From Stagnihabitans lacustris (GTDB lineage: Bacteria > Pseudomonadota > Alphaproteobacteria > Rhodobacterales > Rhodobacteraceae): DNA of 64,000 bases. The notes under the pieces are model-generated. The model was not told where the DNA came from and searched no databases. It worked only from the letters and a program-made list of their open reading frames with translations. Shown piece after piece: positions 9,042 to 17,795 of this stretch (its first letter is position 1; each line of letters starts with the position of its first letter). Made by a program: the position numbers and the translations under genes. The stretch is from assembly GCF_025950525.1 (NCBI RefSeq), contig NZ_JAPDGS010000006.1:180955-244954 (forward strand), written 5' to 3'.

Positions 9042-10745
9042 CTACTGCAAAGCCGCGACGCAGGGGGTCAGCGCCTCGCGCAGCTTTTCCAGCGTCAGGG
9101 GCTTGACCAGATGGCCGTCAAAGCCCCCGCGCGGCGCGGCTTCGGCCGAAACGGCGATGACCGGCGGCAGGTCGGCGCCGAGGTCTTTGGCCAAAAGGTC
9201 GCGCGTTTCGGCGCCGCTGAGCCCCGGCATCAAAAGGTCCATCAGGATCACATCCGGCCGCGCCTCGCGCACCATCTGCCGCGCCGCCTGCCCATCCGGG
9301 GCCTGCAGCGCCTCGGCGCCCAAAAGCCGCAAATAGGTCGCAGCCACCAGCCGATTCGTCGCGATGTCATCGACCACCAGCACCCGCAGCCCGTCAAAGC
9401 GCAGATGCGGCACGGTCGGGGCCTCGGCGGGGGGCTGGATATAGGGCAGGGTCAACAGGAACTGCGCGCCCTCCCCCTGAGGGTCGCTGCCGGATTCGGT
9501 GCGGGCTGGCAAAAGCACCAGATCGCCCCCCATCCGCCGCGCCAGCATGCGCGAGATCGACAGGCCAAGCCCGGTGCCCGGCGCCAGTTCCTGACCGCGC
9601 ACAAAGGGTTCGAAGATGCGCTCGCGCAGGGCCTCGGGCACGCCGGGGCCATGGTCGCTGACCTTGATCCACAGGTGGTTGCCCGCAAGCCCCGCCTCCA
9701 TCCGCACCTGGCCCGATTGGCCATATTTCACGGCGTTGGACAGCATGTTGGACAGGCATTGCCGCAGCCTTTTGCCATCGGCCCAGGCCTTTTCCGGCAG
9801 GTCTGGCGCCAGGTCCAGGTCCAGCTGCATCCCGTGGTCCTCGAACTGGCGGCCAAACAGCTGCACGGCGCAGCGGATCTGGCCATGCAGGTCGATGGTC
9901 TGGGGGCGGATCGCCAGGGCCTCGGCCTCGATGGCGGAGAGGTCGAGGATATCCTCCAGCAGGTCGCCCAGGTCGCGGGCCGATTGCACCAGAACCGCCA
10001 TCCGCGCCTTGGCCTCGGCATCGGGCGCGGTCATGCGCTCGGCCTCGGACAGGCCGATGATCGCGTTCAGGGGCGTGCGCAGCTCATGCGAAAGCTGAGC
10101 CACGAATCGGGTCTTGGCCTTGTTGGCATGGGCCGCCACCTCACGCTCGTGGCGCAAATCGGCCTGCAGCCGGTGCATGGCCTCGATCGTCAACAGCGCA
10201 TAATAGATCGCCGCCCCAAGGCTAAGCGTCGTGACGGCCAGGGTCTCCCAGTCGCCCACCCGGGCCCAGGCCCAGGTGTTGACCCCCAGCGCCACGACCG
10301 AAGTCCCCAAGGATGCCGAGCTGGACAGCGGGCGATGGACATTGCGCAGCGTCGAATGGTGGATCAGCGCAATCAGCACCAGGGCCAAGGCATAGGCCTT
10401 GGCCAGGGGCGCATCCACCAGCCAGGACAGCGCCGGAAAGGCGGTAAACGAGGTCGACAGCCCCATGTTCACCACCAGCGCCCAAAGATAGCGCCCCGGC
10501 GTTTCAGATGGGTTCAAGTCGCGCAACAACCGCAGCGTGGCAAAGTCGAAGATCACGTCCAGCGCAAAAAAGACCAGGGTGATCCACAGGGGCTGATAGG
10601 CCAGCCCCAGGCCGAACGCCAAGGTGACAAGCGCCCGCCGCCGCAGGGCAAAGCGGCTGAGCACGTCATATTGGTGGCGGATTTCGCCCACTGATTGCCG
10701 GCGGGCAAAGTCCACAAATCGCTGGGGCCGAAGGGTTGCGGGCAT
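9042..10745 (-). CDS. hybrid sensor histidine kinase / response regulator
   Basis: A 567-residue membrane sensor. About six hydrophobic segments (residues 38-185) form an integral-membrane input domain with no recognised sensor fold. The HisKA box LSHELRTPLNAIIG places the phospho-His at 220. The ATPase domain carries LSNAVKYG (N box, 335-342), DHGPGVP (364-370) and GTGLGLSIS (G2, 390-398). The receiver starts near 452, with acidic pair VVDD, phospho-acceptor Asp503 in ILMDLLMPG and Lys548. Start set at ATG 10745; an upstream start would overlap the next gene. No separate output regulator is adjacent, so phosphotransfer to an unlinked protein is likely. Confidence 0.92.
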   Translation of the reverse strand: MPATLRPQRFVDFARRQSVGEIRHQYDVLSRFALRRRALVTLAFGLGLAYQPLWITLVFFALDVIFDFATLRLLRDLNPSETPGRYLWALVVNMGLSTSFTAFPALSWLVDAPLAKAYALALVLIALIHHSTLRNVHRPLSSSASLGTSVVALGVNTWAWARVGDWETLAVTTLSLGAAIYYALLTIEAMHRLQADLRHEREVAAHANKAKTRFVAQLSHELRTPLNAIIGLSEAERMTAPDAEAKARMAVLVQSARDLGDLLEDILDLSAIEAEALAIRPQTIDLHGQIRCAVQLFGRQFEDHGMQLDLDLAPDLPEKAWADGKRLRQCLSNMLSNAVKYGQSGQVRMEAGLAGNHLWIKVSDHGPGVPEALRERIFEPFVRGQELAPGTGLGLSISRMLARRMGGDLVLLPARTESGSDPQGEGAQFLLTLPYIQPPAEAPTVPHLRFDGLRVLVVDDIATNRLVAATYLRLLGAEALQAPDGQAARQMVREARPDVILMDLLMPGLSGAETRDLLAKDLGADLPPVIAVSAEAAPRGGFDGHLVKPLTLEKLREALTPCVAALQ

Positions 10746-10753
10746 GGGGGCTT

Positions 10754-11065
10754 TCAGGGTGCGGGTCTTGTGATGGCGATGTCCTGCCAAGGCGTGCCGT
10801 CGGCGCCGAAAAGCCGGATGTGGTCATCCGATCCGACGATGGCAATCCAGCCGCGCCCGAATGTGACCGCCTGTGGGCTGACGCCCTGGGGCAGGGTCAG
10901 GCCCTCTGGCAGCGCGGGGGGCGCGGTCGGGTTCGGCAAACGGGTGACAAGCAGCCAGACGACCGCTATGACACCGCCAATCATGCTGGCGGTCAGACCG
11001 ATCACCAGCCACTTCAAAAGCACCACCGACCCCGGCAGCGCCACTTCTGTCTCTTTGGACGTCAC
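10754..11065 (-). CDS. DUF6476-type small membrane protein
   Basis: A 103-residue protein with one transmembrane segment (about residues 16-40, LLKWLVIGLTASMIGGVIAV) and a soluble C-terminal half. The soluble part reads like a short beta-rich domain (TFGRGWIAIVGSDDHIRLFGADG). I recall the family as DUF6476 of Rhodobacterales; its function is unknown. The GTG start at 11065 lies two bases from the divergent RluA-family start, so the two genes must have promoters inside each other. It ends eight bases before the kinase start and probably shares its transcript. Confidence 0.72.
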   Translation of the reverse strand: MTSKETEVALPGSVVLLKWLVIGLTASMIGGVIAVVWLLVTRLPNPTAPPALPEGLTLPQGVSPQAVTFGRGWIAIVGSDDHIRLFGADGTPWQDIAITRPAP

Positions 11066-11067
11066 TT

Positions 11068-12123
11068 ATGGACCCTTCACGCATGACTTACTCCGACGAC
11101 GATTCGCCCGAGGAACTGGTCCTCGTGGTTCCGGCCGATGCAAACGACCGACTGGATAAGGTCCTGATCTCTCTGATCCCAGAGGAGGCAGGCATTTCGC
11201 GCAGCAGGCTTTCCAGGATGATCGCCGAGGGTTCCTTGCTAAAGGATGGTCATCCCGTGGCGGATGGCAAGTCCAAAGCGGTTGCAGGCGACGTTTTCCT
11301 TCTGAAACTCGATCCGGCCGAGGTGGTCGAGACCCTGGCCGAGGATATCCCCCTGACCGTGGTCTTTGAGGATGACGAGCTGATCGTGATCGAAAAGCCG
11401 GTGGGGATGGTGGTGCATCCCGCCCCCGGCACGCCGCGCGGGACCCTGGTCAATGCGCTGCTGCATTACTGCGGCGACAGCCTGCAGGGCATTGGCGGCG
11501 AACGCCGGCCGGGCATCGTGCATCGCATCGACAAGGACACTTCGGGCCTGTTGGTCGCCGCCAAAAGCGACCGGGCGCATCATGGCCTGTCGGCGCAGTT
11601 TGCCGCCCATACCGTTTCGCGCCGCTATCTGGCGGTGGCGCATGGCGTGCCCCAGGCCTCGGACCCCAGGTTGCGCGGCTTGCGCGGGATCAGCATGGAG
11701 GCCGGGGGCATCGTCAAGATCGCGACCGAACTGGCGCGCCACCGGAACGACCGCCAGAAACAGGCCGTGGTCTGGGACGGGGCGGGGCGCCATGCGATCA
11801 CGCGGGCCCGGGTGATGGAGGATTACGGCACGGCAAGCCTTTTGGAATGTTGGCTGGAAACCGGGCGGACGCATCAGATCCGCGTTCATATGGCCTATGC
11901 GGGTCATGGGCTTGTGGGCGATGCGACCTATGGCGGGACGCGGAAACTGCCGGTGAAACTGCCCGGCGCCGCCCTGGCCAATGCCTTTCCGCGCCAGGCT
12001 TTGCACGCCGCGACCCTGGGGTTTGACCATCCGCTGACCGGCGAGCGGCTGGAGTTCCGCTCTGATCCGCCGGCCGATTTCGTGGCCCTGGTCGAGGCGC
12101 TGCGCCTGCCGCCGCCGCTGTAA
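11068..12123 (+). CDS. RluA-family 23S rRNA/tRNA pseudouridine synthase
   Basis: Up to 351 residues. An N-terminal S4 RNA-binding domain (about 28-85, DRLDKVLISLIPEEAGISRS) precedes the catalytic domain, where HRIDKDTSGLLV places the nucleophilic Asp at 155. A further RluA motif follows at GRTHQIRVHM. The S4 domain and length resemble RluD, which modifies helix 69 of 23S rRNA, but RluC-type specificity is not excluded. The start could be ATG 11068 or ATG 11083 (MTYSDDDSPEE). The gene diverges from the DUF6476 gene with almost no spacer. Confidence 0.88.
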   Translation: MDPSRMTYSDDDSPEELVLVVPADANDRLDKVLISLIPEEAGISRSRLSRMIAEGSLLKDGHPVADGKSKAVAGDVFLLKLDPAEVVETLAEDIPLTVVFEDDELIVIEKPVGMVVHPAPGTPRGTLVNALLHYCGDSLQGIGGERRPGIVHRIDKDTSGLLVAAKSDRAHHGLSAQFAAHTVSRRYLAVAHGVPQASDPRLRGLRGISMEAGGIVKIATELARHRNDRQKQAVVWDGAGRHAITRARVMEDYGTASLLECWLETGRTHQIRVHMAYAGHGLVGDATYGGTRKLPVKLPGAALANAFPRQALHAATLGFDHPLTGERLEFRSDPPADFVALVEALRLPPPL

Positions 12124-12165
12124 TCCAGGCTGTGACTTGGTCTGTGACCCACACGGTTTCGTGAG

Positions 12166-12196
12166 GCCATTTCGCAGGTCCGCCCTGCAAAATGGC
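12166..12196 (+). terminator. imperfect hairpin after the RluA-family gene
   Basis: GCCATTT/AAATGGC outer arms and GCAGG/CCTGC inner arms with a single mismatch and a five-base loop. There is no T-run, so it is a candidate terminator for the pseudouridine synthase gene or a structured part of the rpoH leader. Confidence 0.4.
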
Positions 12197-12287
12197 AGGG
12201 AAATCGCGCTGGCGCGGCGACGGAAACAGGTTCAGATTCCGTTCATCAGGGTATGATAGCCCTTCGGTCCTGTCGGGCCCGGTCTTG

Positions 12288-12308
12288 AAGAACGCCAAAA
12301 GGGTTCTT
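12288..12308. promoter_or_regulatory. inverted repeat upstream of rpoH
   Basis: AAGAAC at 12288-12293 and GTTCTT at 12303-12308 face each other across nine bases, 60 bp before the rpoH start. It could be an operator or a leader stem. No clear -35/-10 pair was seen in this 244-bp gap. Confidence 0.3.
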
Positions 12309-12367
12309 ACGTGATCGGGTTCAGGGCCGGGGGCGCGAACGCACCGGCACGAGGAACAGGGGGCGCT

Positions 12368-13261
12368 ATGAGCACCTACGCTAATCTTCCGGCACCCAGC
12401 CCCGAACAGGGGTTGAACCGGTATCTGCAAGAAATCCGGCGTTTTCCGCTTTTGGAGCCGGAACAGGAATATATGCTGGCCAAGGCTTGGGTTGACCGTC
12501 AGGACAGCCAGGCCGCGCACCAGTTGGTGACGTCTCACCTGCGCTTGGCGGCCAAGATCGCCATGGGCTATCGCGGCTATGGCTTGCCCCAGGCCGAGGT
12601 GATCTCTGAGGCCAATGTGGGCCTCATGCAGGCGGTCAAGCGGTTTGATCCCGAAAAGGGCTTTCGGCTGGCGACCTATGCGATGTGGTGGATCAGGGCC
12701 TCGATCCAGGAATATATCCTGCGGTCCTGGAGCCTGGTGAAGCTGGGCACGACCAGCGCGCAAAAGAAGCTGTTCTTCAACCTGCGCAAGGCGAAAGCCA
12801 AGGTCGGCGCGCTGGAAGAGGGCGATTTGCGGCCCGAAAACCTGGCTCAGATCGCCAAGGATCTGTCGGTCTCGGAGGCCGAGGTGATCGCGATGAACCG
12901 GCGGCTTTCGGGGGGGGATGCCTCGCTGAACGCCTCTGTCGGGTCCGAAGAGGGCGCGAGCCAGTGGCAAGACTGGCTGGAGGACGAGGACAGCGACCAG
13001 GCGGGCGACTATGCCGAGCGCAACGAAATGGACGCGCGGCTGACGCTGCTGACGCGGGCGATGGACGCCCTGAACGACCGCGAACGCGATGTCCTGACCA
13101 AGCGGCGCCTGGCCGAAGAGCCGGTGACGCTGGAGGATCTGTCGGCCAGCTATGGCGTCTCGCGGGAGCGGATCCGCCAGATCGAGGTGCGGGCCTTTGA
13201 AAAGCTGCAATCCCGGATGCGCGAGCTGGCGGTGGAAAAGGGCATGATCGTGCCGGCTTGA
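12368..13261 (+). CDS. rpoH: RNA polymerase heat-shock sigma factor (sigma-32)
   Basis: A 297-residue sigma factor. Region 2 is at about 50-120 (VGLMQAVKRFDPEKGFRLATYAMWWIRASIQEYI). The diagnostic RpoH box QKKLFFNLR is at 132-140, and region 4 helix-turn-helix ends the protein (SASYGVSRERIRQIEVRAFEKLQ). Start set at ATG 12368 (MSTYANLPAPSPEQG), consistent with other RpoH N-termini and preceded by GAGGAACAGGG. Alphaproteobacteria often carry more than one RpoH, so this may be RpoHI or RpoHII. The following 520 bp are non-coding. Confidence 0.93.
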   Translation: MSTYANLPAPSPEQGLNRYLQEIRRFPLLEPEQEYMLAKAWVDRQDSQAAHQLVTSHLRLAAKIAMGYRGYGLPQAEVISEANVGLMQAVKRFDPEKGFRLATYAMWWIRASIQEYILRSWSLVKLGTTSAQKKLFFNLRKAKAKVGALEEGDLRPENLAQIAKDLSVSEAEVIAMNRRLSGGDASLNASVGSEEGASQWQDWLEDEDSDQAGDYAERNEMDARLTLLTRAMDALNDRERDVLTKRRLAEEPVTLEDLSASYGVSRERIRQIEVRAFEKLQSRMRELAVEKGMIVPA

Positions 13262-13781
13262 GGGCTGAGGCCCAAGGCTTGGGGTTTGAGGCCGCAGGCT
13301 TTTGCTTCGAGCCTTGGGCTTCAGGCGTCAGGCGAGACTCCCAAGGCTTGGGGTCTGATGCTGTGTGGTCTGGAGCAGAATGGCCCCGGGGGTCTCCGGG
13401 GCCGAAGTTTTTGGGGCGCGGGCGTATGGACCATCGCTTGTTCGCGCCCACACCGACCTGGGACCGGCGCCCCGGCCCCAAGGGCCAGGGCGCCTCTTTT
13501 GGCCGCGGCGCTGACTCGGACCGGGCAGAGGACCTGACCCTTCCGATCAGAGTCCCAGCCCTTCCCAAACAATCTCAGTCCTTCCCGTTCAATCACGGTC
13601 ATCCCCGGCACGCCCCATCCTACCCGTTCACGCCCCGTCCTCCCCTAGCAGTCCCGGGCCACCCCACCCCGCCTGCGCATGGGCTTCACATCTTCGGCCC
13701 CGCCCCCATCGGAAAACCCGGGAATGGTTGCACCCCGCGCGCCCCCCGCGTATCACCAAGCCTGATACGAGGAGACGCGAC
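13262..13781. other. 520-bp gap between rpoH and psd with short repeats
   Basis: No credible gene is seen on either strand. CCCAAGGCTTGGGGT(T/C)TGA occurs directly at 13271-13289 and 13340-13358, with a related inverted string (GAGCCTTGGGCTTCAGG) between them at 13309-13325. The part 13540-13680 is a C/T-rich stretch with loosely repeated CCCGTTCA/CCCATCC words. The only recognisable signal is the psd ribosome-binding site ACGAGGAGA at 13768-13776. Confidence 0.6.
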
Positions 13782-14474
13782 ATGACCATGCTTGGCACTT
13801 TTCTGAAACCGATGCATCCCGAGGGCTGGCGCTTTTTGCCGATCTTTGCGGGGGTCACGCTGGTCTTTTTCTGGCTGTGGGAGCCGCTGGGCTGGCTGGG
13901 CGTCGGCCTTACCGTCTGGTGCTATTACTTCTTTCGCGACCCGGTGCGGTCGGTGCCGCAGGGCGACAGCCTGATCATCTCGCCGGCCGATGGGGTGATC
14001 TCGCTGATCGAACCCGCCGTGCCTCCGGCCGAATTGGGCATGGGGCCGCAGCCCCTCTTGCGCGTGTCGGTCTTCATGTCGGTCTTCAACTGCCATGTGA
14101 ACCGCATGCCCATTGGCGGCCGGATCGAGACCATCGCCTATCGCCCCGGCACCTTCGTCAATGCCTCCTTGGACAAGGCGTCCGAGGACAACGAGCGCAA
14201 CGCCCTGCTGATCGAGACGGCGAACGGCACCCGCGTCGCCGTGGTGCAGATCGCGGGCCTGATCGCGCGCCGCATCCTGTGTTTCGCCAAGCCCGGCCAG
14301 TCCTTGCGCACCGGCGACCGCTTTGGCCTGATCCGCTTCGGCTCGCGCTTGGATGTCTATCTGCCGGCGGGCGTGGCGCCGATGGTGGCCTTGGGTCAAA
14401 CCATGATCGCGGGTGAGACGGTGATTGCCGACCTGTCCTCGGATGCCGCCGCCCGGCCCGCGCGGAGGGAGTGA
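13782..14474 (+). CDS. psd: phosphatidylserine decarboxylase proenzyme
   Basis: A 230-residue short-form (archaeal-type) Psd. It self-cleaves at Gly187-Ser188 in [10 protein letters not shown] to give the pyruvoyl alpha chain, and converts phosphatidylserine to phosphatidylethanolamine at the inner membrane. Residues 20-50 hold two hydrophobic segments. [13 protein letters not shown] is the conserved histidine-bearing motif. Start fixed at ATG 13782 by the strong GAGGAG site; the open frame upstream is not conserved-looking. The stop overlaps the pssA start (TGATG), so the two enzymes of the phosphatidylethanolamine branch are translationally coupled. Confidence 0.95.
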   Translation: MTMLGTFLKPMHPEGWRFLPIFAGVTLVFFWLWEPLGWLGVGLTVWCYYFFRDPVRSVPQGDSLIISPADGVISLIEPAVPPAELGMGPQPLLRVSVFMSVFNCHVNRMPIGGRIETIAYRPGTFVNASLDKASEDNERNALLIETANGTRVAVVQIAGLIARRILCFAKPGQSLRTGDRFGLIRFGSRLDVYLPAGVAPMVALGQTMIAGETVIADLSSDAAARPARRE

Positions 14475-15232
14475 TGGACCCCCGCCCCGATCAGCGCCCC
14501 CGCGAACTGCACCTGACGCAGCTTTTGCCCAACCTGATGACGATTTCGGCCATGTGTTCGGGCCTGACCGGGATCAGGTTCGCGGTCAACGGGCAGTTTG
14601 CTTTGGCGGTGGCGATGATCCTGCTGGCGGCGGTGCTGGACGGCCTTGATGGCCGCGTGGCGCGCCTGTTGAAGTCGGAATCCGAGATGGGGGCCGAACT
14701 TGACAGCTTTGTCGACTTCGTCAACTTTGGCGTGGCGACGGGGCTTGTGGTCTATCTTTGGGGCCTTGCGGGGCAGCAATCGGGCGGCTGGATCGCCACC
14801 TTGATCTATGCGTCCTGCTGCATGTTGCGGCTGGCGCGGTTCAACATCGGCAACCGGATGGAAAAGGCGGAAGGAGAGCCCGCCTCGACCTTTACCGGGG
14901 TGCCTGCGCCTGCGGGTGCGATGCTGGCCCTGATGCCGATTTACGTGGCCTTCATCTGGCCCGGCGCCAAGCTGCCGCCCTTTGGGCTGATGCTGTGGAT
15001 GCTGCTGGTGGGCGGGCTGATGATCAGCCGCATCCCGACGCCGTCCTTCAAATCGGTGACGGTCTATGCCGAAAACGTCCGCTTTGTCGTCATCGGCTTT
15101 GTCGCCATGGTCGCGGCGCTGTTGACCTATCCCTGGCAGACCATGCTTCTGATCGACCTGGCCTATATCGCCGTGATCCTGCAGTCGCTGTGGCAGTTCC
15201 GCAAGAACCGCCGCGGCTTGCGCGGCCTCTGA
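14474..15232 (+). CDS. pssA: CDP-diacylglycerol-serine O-phosphatidyltransferase
   Basis: A 252-residue integral-membrane enzyme making phosphatidylserine from CDP-diacylglycerol and serine, the substrate of the upstream Psd. The CDP-alcohol phosphatidyltransferase signature is complete: Asp59-Gly60, Ala63-Arg64, Gly73, Asp77 and Asp81 (DGRVAR, then EMGAELDSFVDF). Several hydrophobic segments follow. Start ATG 14474 overlaps the psd stop by one base with GGAGG just upstream; the GTG at 14471 is an alternative. Confidence 0.95.
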   Translation: MDPRPDQRPRELHLTQLLPNLMTISAMCSGLTGIRFAVNGQFALAVAMILLAAVLDGLDGRVARLLKSESEMGAELDSFVDFVNFGVATGLVVYLWGLAGQQSGGWIATLIYASCCMLRLARFNIGNRMEKAEGEPASTFTGVPAPAGAMLALMPIYVAFIWPGAKLPPFGLMLWMLLVGGLMISRIPTPSFKSVTVYAENVRFVVIGFVAMVAALLTYPWQTMLLIDLAYIAVILQSLWQFRKNRRGLRGL

Positions 15233-15295
15233 CCCCGGCCCGCTTGCGAGGCTTGGCCCTTTCCCCTAGCCTGTGGTCAAAGTGGAGGGGTGATC

Positions 15296-16300
15296 ATGTC
15301 AGCGGTAAAATGGGGAATTCTCGGGGCGGCGAAGTTTGCGCGCGAGCATATGGCGCCGGCGATTCATGCGGCTCATGGGGCCGAGCTTTACGCGCTGGCA
15401 ACCGCCTGGCCGGACAAGGCCGAGGGCTTTCGCGCCTTTGCGCCGGGGGTAAAGGTCCATGACAGCTATGACGCACTGTTGGCCGACCCAGAGGTCGAGG
15501 CGGTCTATATTCCGCTGCCCAACCATCTGCATGTGCTGTGGACGCTGAAAGCCCTGGCTGCGGGCAAGCATGTGCTGACCGAAAAGCCCATCGCCATGCA
15601 TGCCCGCGAGGTCGACCAGATCATCAACGCCCGTGATGCTGCCAAAAAGCTTGCGGCCGAGGCCTATATGATCGTCTTTCACCCGCAATGGCAGCGGGCG
15701 AAGGCCTTGGTCGAGGAAGGCGCGATCGGCCGGGTTTTGCATGTCGATGCTGCGTTTTCCTATAACAACAAGGAAGACCACGACAATATCCGCAACAAGC
15801 CCGAAACGGGCGGCGGCGGCATCCGGGATATCGGGGTCTATACCTATGGCTCGGTGCGGTTCGTCACCGGGGCAGAGCCGCAAGAGCTGACCTCCAAGAT
15901 CCGGCGCGAGAATGGCGTGGATGTCTGGGCGCAGGTCTTTTCGGTGATGCAGGGCGCGGCCGGAAGTTCTGTGGGCCGCTTCACCTATTCCGCCATGACC
16001 TCGATGCGGCTGCACAACCGGCAAGAGGTGGTGTTTCAGGGAGAGAAAGGCATGATCCGGGTGGCCAATGCGCCCTTCAACGCCGGGGTTCACGACCAGG
16101 CGCAGGTGGAATTGCACTTGCCGGGCAACAAGGTCGTGGTCGAACGCTTTCCGGGCGTCAACCAATACAAGCTGCAGGTCGAGGCCTTTTGCCACTCGGT
16201 CCGCACCGGGGCGCCCTATCCCTGTCCGCTGGAATTCGTGCGCGGCACCCAGGCCATGATCGACCGGGTCTTCCAGATGGAAAGCGAAGTGACGCTGTAG
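15296..16300 (+). CDS. Gfo/Idh/MocA-family oxidoreductase
   Basis: A 334-residue NAD(P)-dependent dehydrogenase. The N-terminal Rossmann segment is VKWGILGAAKFAREHMAPAI, followed by the conserved EKPIAMHAREV at about residues 95-105, whose Lys is the usual catalytic residue (EKP). The C-terminal Gfo/Idh domain contains a GGGIRDIGVY motif. Family members act on sugars, inositols or related polyols; the substrate is unknown. Start ATG 15296 has GGAGGGG upstream; GTG 15290 is the alternative. It follows pssA by 63 bp but has no functional link to it. Confidence 0.88.
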   Translation: MSAVKWGILGAAKFAREHMAPAIHAAHGAELYALATAWPDKAEGFRAFAPGVKVHDSYDALLADPEVEAVYIPLPNHLHVLWTLKALAAGKHVLTEKPIAMHAREVDQIINARDAAKKLAAEAYMIVFHPQWQRAKALVEEGAIGRVLHVDAAFSYNNKEDHDNIRNKPETGGGGIRDIGVYTYGSVRFVTGAEPQELTSKIRRENGVDVWAQVFSVMQGAAGSSVGRFTYSAMTSMRLHNRQEVVFQGEKGMIRVANAPFNAGVHDQAQVELHLPGNKVVVERFPGVNQYKLQVEAFCHSVRTGAPYPCPLEFVRGTQAMIDRVFQMESEVTL

Positions 16301-16458
16301 GCGCCGAGGGTTTGCGCCGAGGATTTGTGCAGAGAATTTTTGGTGCAAATGTTTGGCGCAATCCCAAGCTTCGGCGGGAAAGCCTCCACGGCCACAGCAG
16401 AGGCCTTTGCTGCGACGTTCTCGTGGCAGCCGCCACGGCCCGCCGTCACGAATGCCCC

Positions 16459-16511
16459 CCTCCCCCACAGCCCCCTGTGACGACAGGTCACGGGGGAATT
16501 CGTGTGGGAGG
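16459..16511 (+). terminator. nested hairpin ahead of the DUF4389 gene
   Basis: Inner stem: CCCCC-T-GTGAC at 16471-16481 pairs with GTCACGGGGG at 16487-16496, around the loop GACAG with one bulged T. Outer arms CCTCCC (16459-16464) and GGGAGG (16506-16511) extend it. No T-run follows. It could end transcription from the oxidoreductase gene or structure the DUF4389 leader. The rest of the 265-bp gap shows nothing recognisable. Confidence 0.45.
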
Positions 16512-16565
16512 TGATGCAATGCGGCGATGTCCTCCCCATGTCTGGGGCTGATCCAGGAGGACAGA

Positions 16566-16838
16566 ATGACCGAAGTTTCCGAGCCCAAATCCGCCAAGAC
16601 GTCACTGTGGATGCGGCTTTTTTGGGTGATGGTCGTGGCGTTGCTGATGGGGGCGGCCACGACGCTGGTGCATATCCTGGCGCTGCTGCAACTGATCGTC
16701 ATGGCGACCTCGCAAGGCGCGCCCAATGCCGAGATCCAGGCCTTTGGCTTGACGCTGGGCGCCTGGCAGGCCAAGGCCACGCGTTTTCAACTGGGCCAAA
16801 GCGAAGAGCGGCCTTGGCCTTGGTCTAAACTGGATTGA
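16566..16838 (+). CDS. DUF4389-type small membrane protein
   Basis: A 90-residue protein. A hydrophobic segment (about 14-50, LFWVMVVALLMGAATTLVHILALLQLIVMA) is followed by an amphipathic tail ending SEERPWPWSKLD. This matches my recollection of DUF4389 lipid-associated small proteins, which end in an EEKPFPFSDW-like motif. Function unknown. Start ATG 16566 is set by CCAGGAGGA immediately upstream; the frame extends upstream without conservation. Confidence 0.72.
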   Translation: MTEVSEPKSAKTSLWMRLFWVMVVALLMGAATTLVHILALLQLIVMATSQGAPNAEIQAFGLTLGAWQAKATRFQLGQSEERPWPWSKLD

Positions 16839-16960
16839 TGTTTTCGAACCTTTCGGCGGTGGATGCCGCCGCCTAAAGGCCGATAGTTGCCCTTTTACGG
16901 AATTTCGTGACGCCCCCCGGGGTTTGCGCCCCGGGTCGGCCGGGCACGGGGATGCCGCAC

Positions 16961-17041
16961 ACCCCGGCCTCGCGTCAAAAGACCCTTAGTGGCCTGGCGC
17001 GTGATCCGCGGGGCGCACCCACCCCGGCCTCGGGCCAAAAG
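16961..17041. repeat. 60-bp-period direct repeat in the DUF4389/carbonic-anhydrase gap
   Basis: ACCCCGGCCTCG-G-CAAAAG occurs at 16961-16981 and again at 17021-17041, exactly 60 bp apart, in a 221-bp convergent gap. A GC palindrome-like stretch (CCCCGGGGTTTGCGCCCCGGG) lies just before it near 16915-16935. No gene is evident. Confidence 0.6.
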
Positions 17042-17059
17042 GCCACCCCGCCTGTCGCG

Positions 17060-17701
17060 CTAATGCGTGACCTCTTCCGCCGCGTGGTCGCCCCCGCCCT
17101 CTGCCCCGTGTTCGGCGTTCTGCGCGGCCTCTGCGTCGGACGCCGAAGCATGGTCGGCCATGGCCTCGGGGCGCAGCCGTTCGACCGAGCCGTCCAGGTT
17201 CATGAGGAAGCCTTTGACATGCAATTCTGGGAACCGTTGAAGCGCGACCTCGGAGAACTGCGCCAGGACCGCGGTATGGGCGGCCAGTTCCGCCTGGGGA
17301 TCGGCCACGACATCCTCGCCCAGGGCCAGCTTGGCCGCGCCGCAGTCACGGTGGTCGATGACCACGATTTCGCGCACGGAATGGAGCTTGACCGCCAGGC
17401 CGACATGTTCCCAGAACACATCATGCCAAGGTTCGAATTGCGGATGGACCGCCCCCAGCGCACCGCCCGCCAGGATCACATGGTCATAGGAATTGCGGTA
17501 TTGCATCTGGTTCATCATGATCGCCAGATCGTCGATCAGGCGGAAATCCATGCAGGACAACAGGATCGCATCCGCATGCCCCCCCGCCCGCACAGGTGAG
17601 GCCATCAAGGCCGCCATTCCCGCCATTCCTGTCAGAAACCCGCGTCTGCCCAAGCCCGATTTTTCCAGCCCCTTATGAGGGCAGGTGGAAAGTTGACACA
17701 T
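17060..17701 (-). CDS. Tat-exported carbonic-anhydrase-like protein
   Basis: A 213-residue protein. The twin-arginine signal GLGRRGFLTGMAGMAALMAS (about 17-36) predicts folded export to the periplasm. Residues matching beta-carbonic-anhydrase zinc ligands are present: Cys50, Asp52 and Arg54 in SCMDFR, and His117 and Cys120 in DHRDCGA. The loops differ from classical CsDSR/HTxCG enzymes, so catalysis is likely but not certain. The last ~35 residues (from about 180) are rich in His, Glu, Asp and Ala and end HAAEEVTH, an unusual possible metal-binding tail. Start ATG 17701 has GAGGT upstream. Confidence 0.75.
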   Translation of the reverse strand: MCQLSTCPHKGLEKSGLGRRGFLTGMAGMAALMASPVRAGGHADAILLSCMDFRLIDDLAIMMNQMQYRNSYDHVILAGGALGAVHPQFEPWHDVFWEHVGLAVKLHSVREIVVIDHRDCGAAKLALGEDVVADPQAELAAHTAVLAQFSEVALQRFPELHVKGFLMNLDGSVERLRPEAMADHASASDAEAAQNAEHGAEGGGDHAAEEVTH

Positions 17702-17795
17702 CGCATACCTCACCGAAACACACACCGCGTTACAGCGTAAGGCCGAAGTGCCAAGAATGTCTTAAGACGCGCCTCTTGCCATCGCGGGGGCGAAA

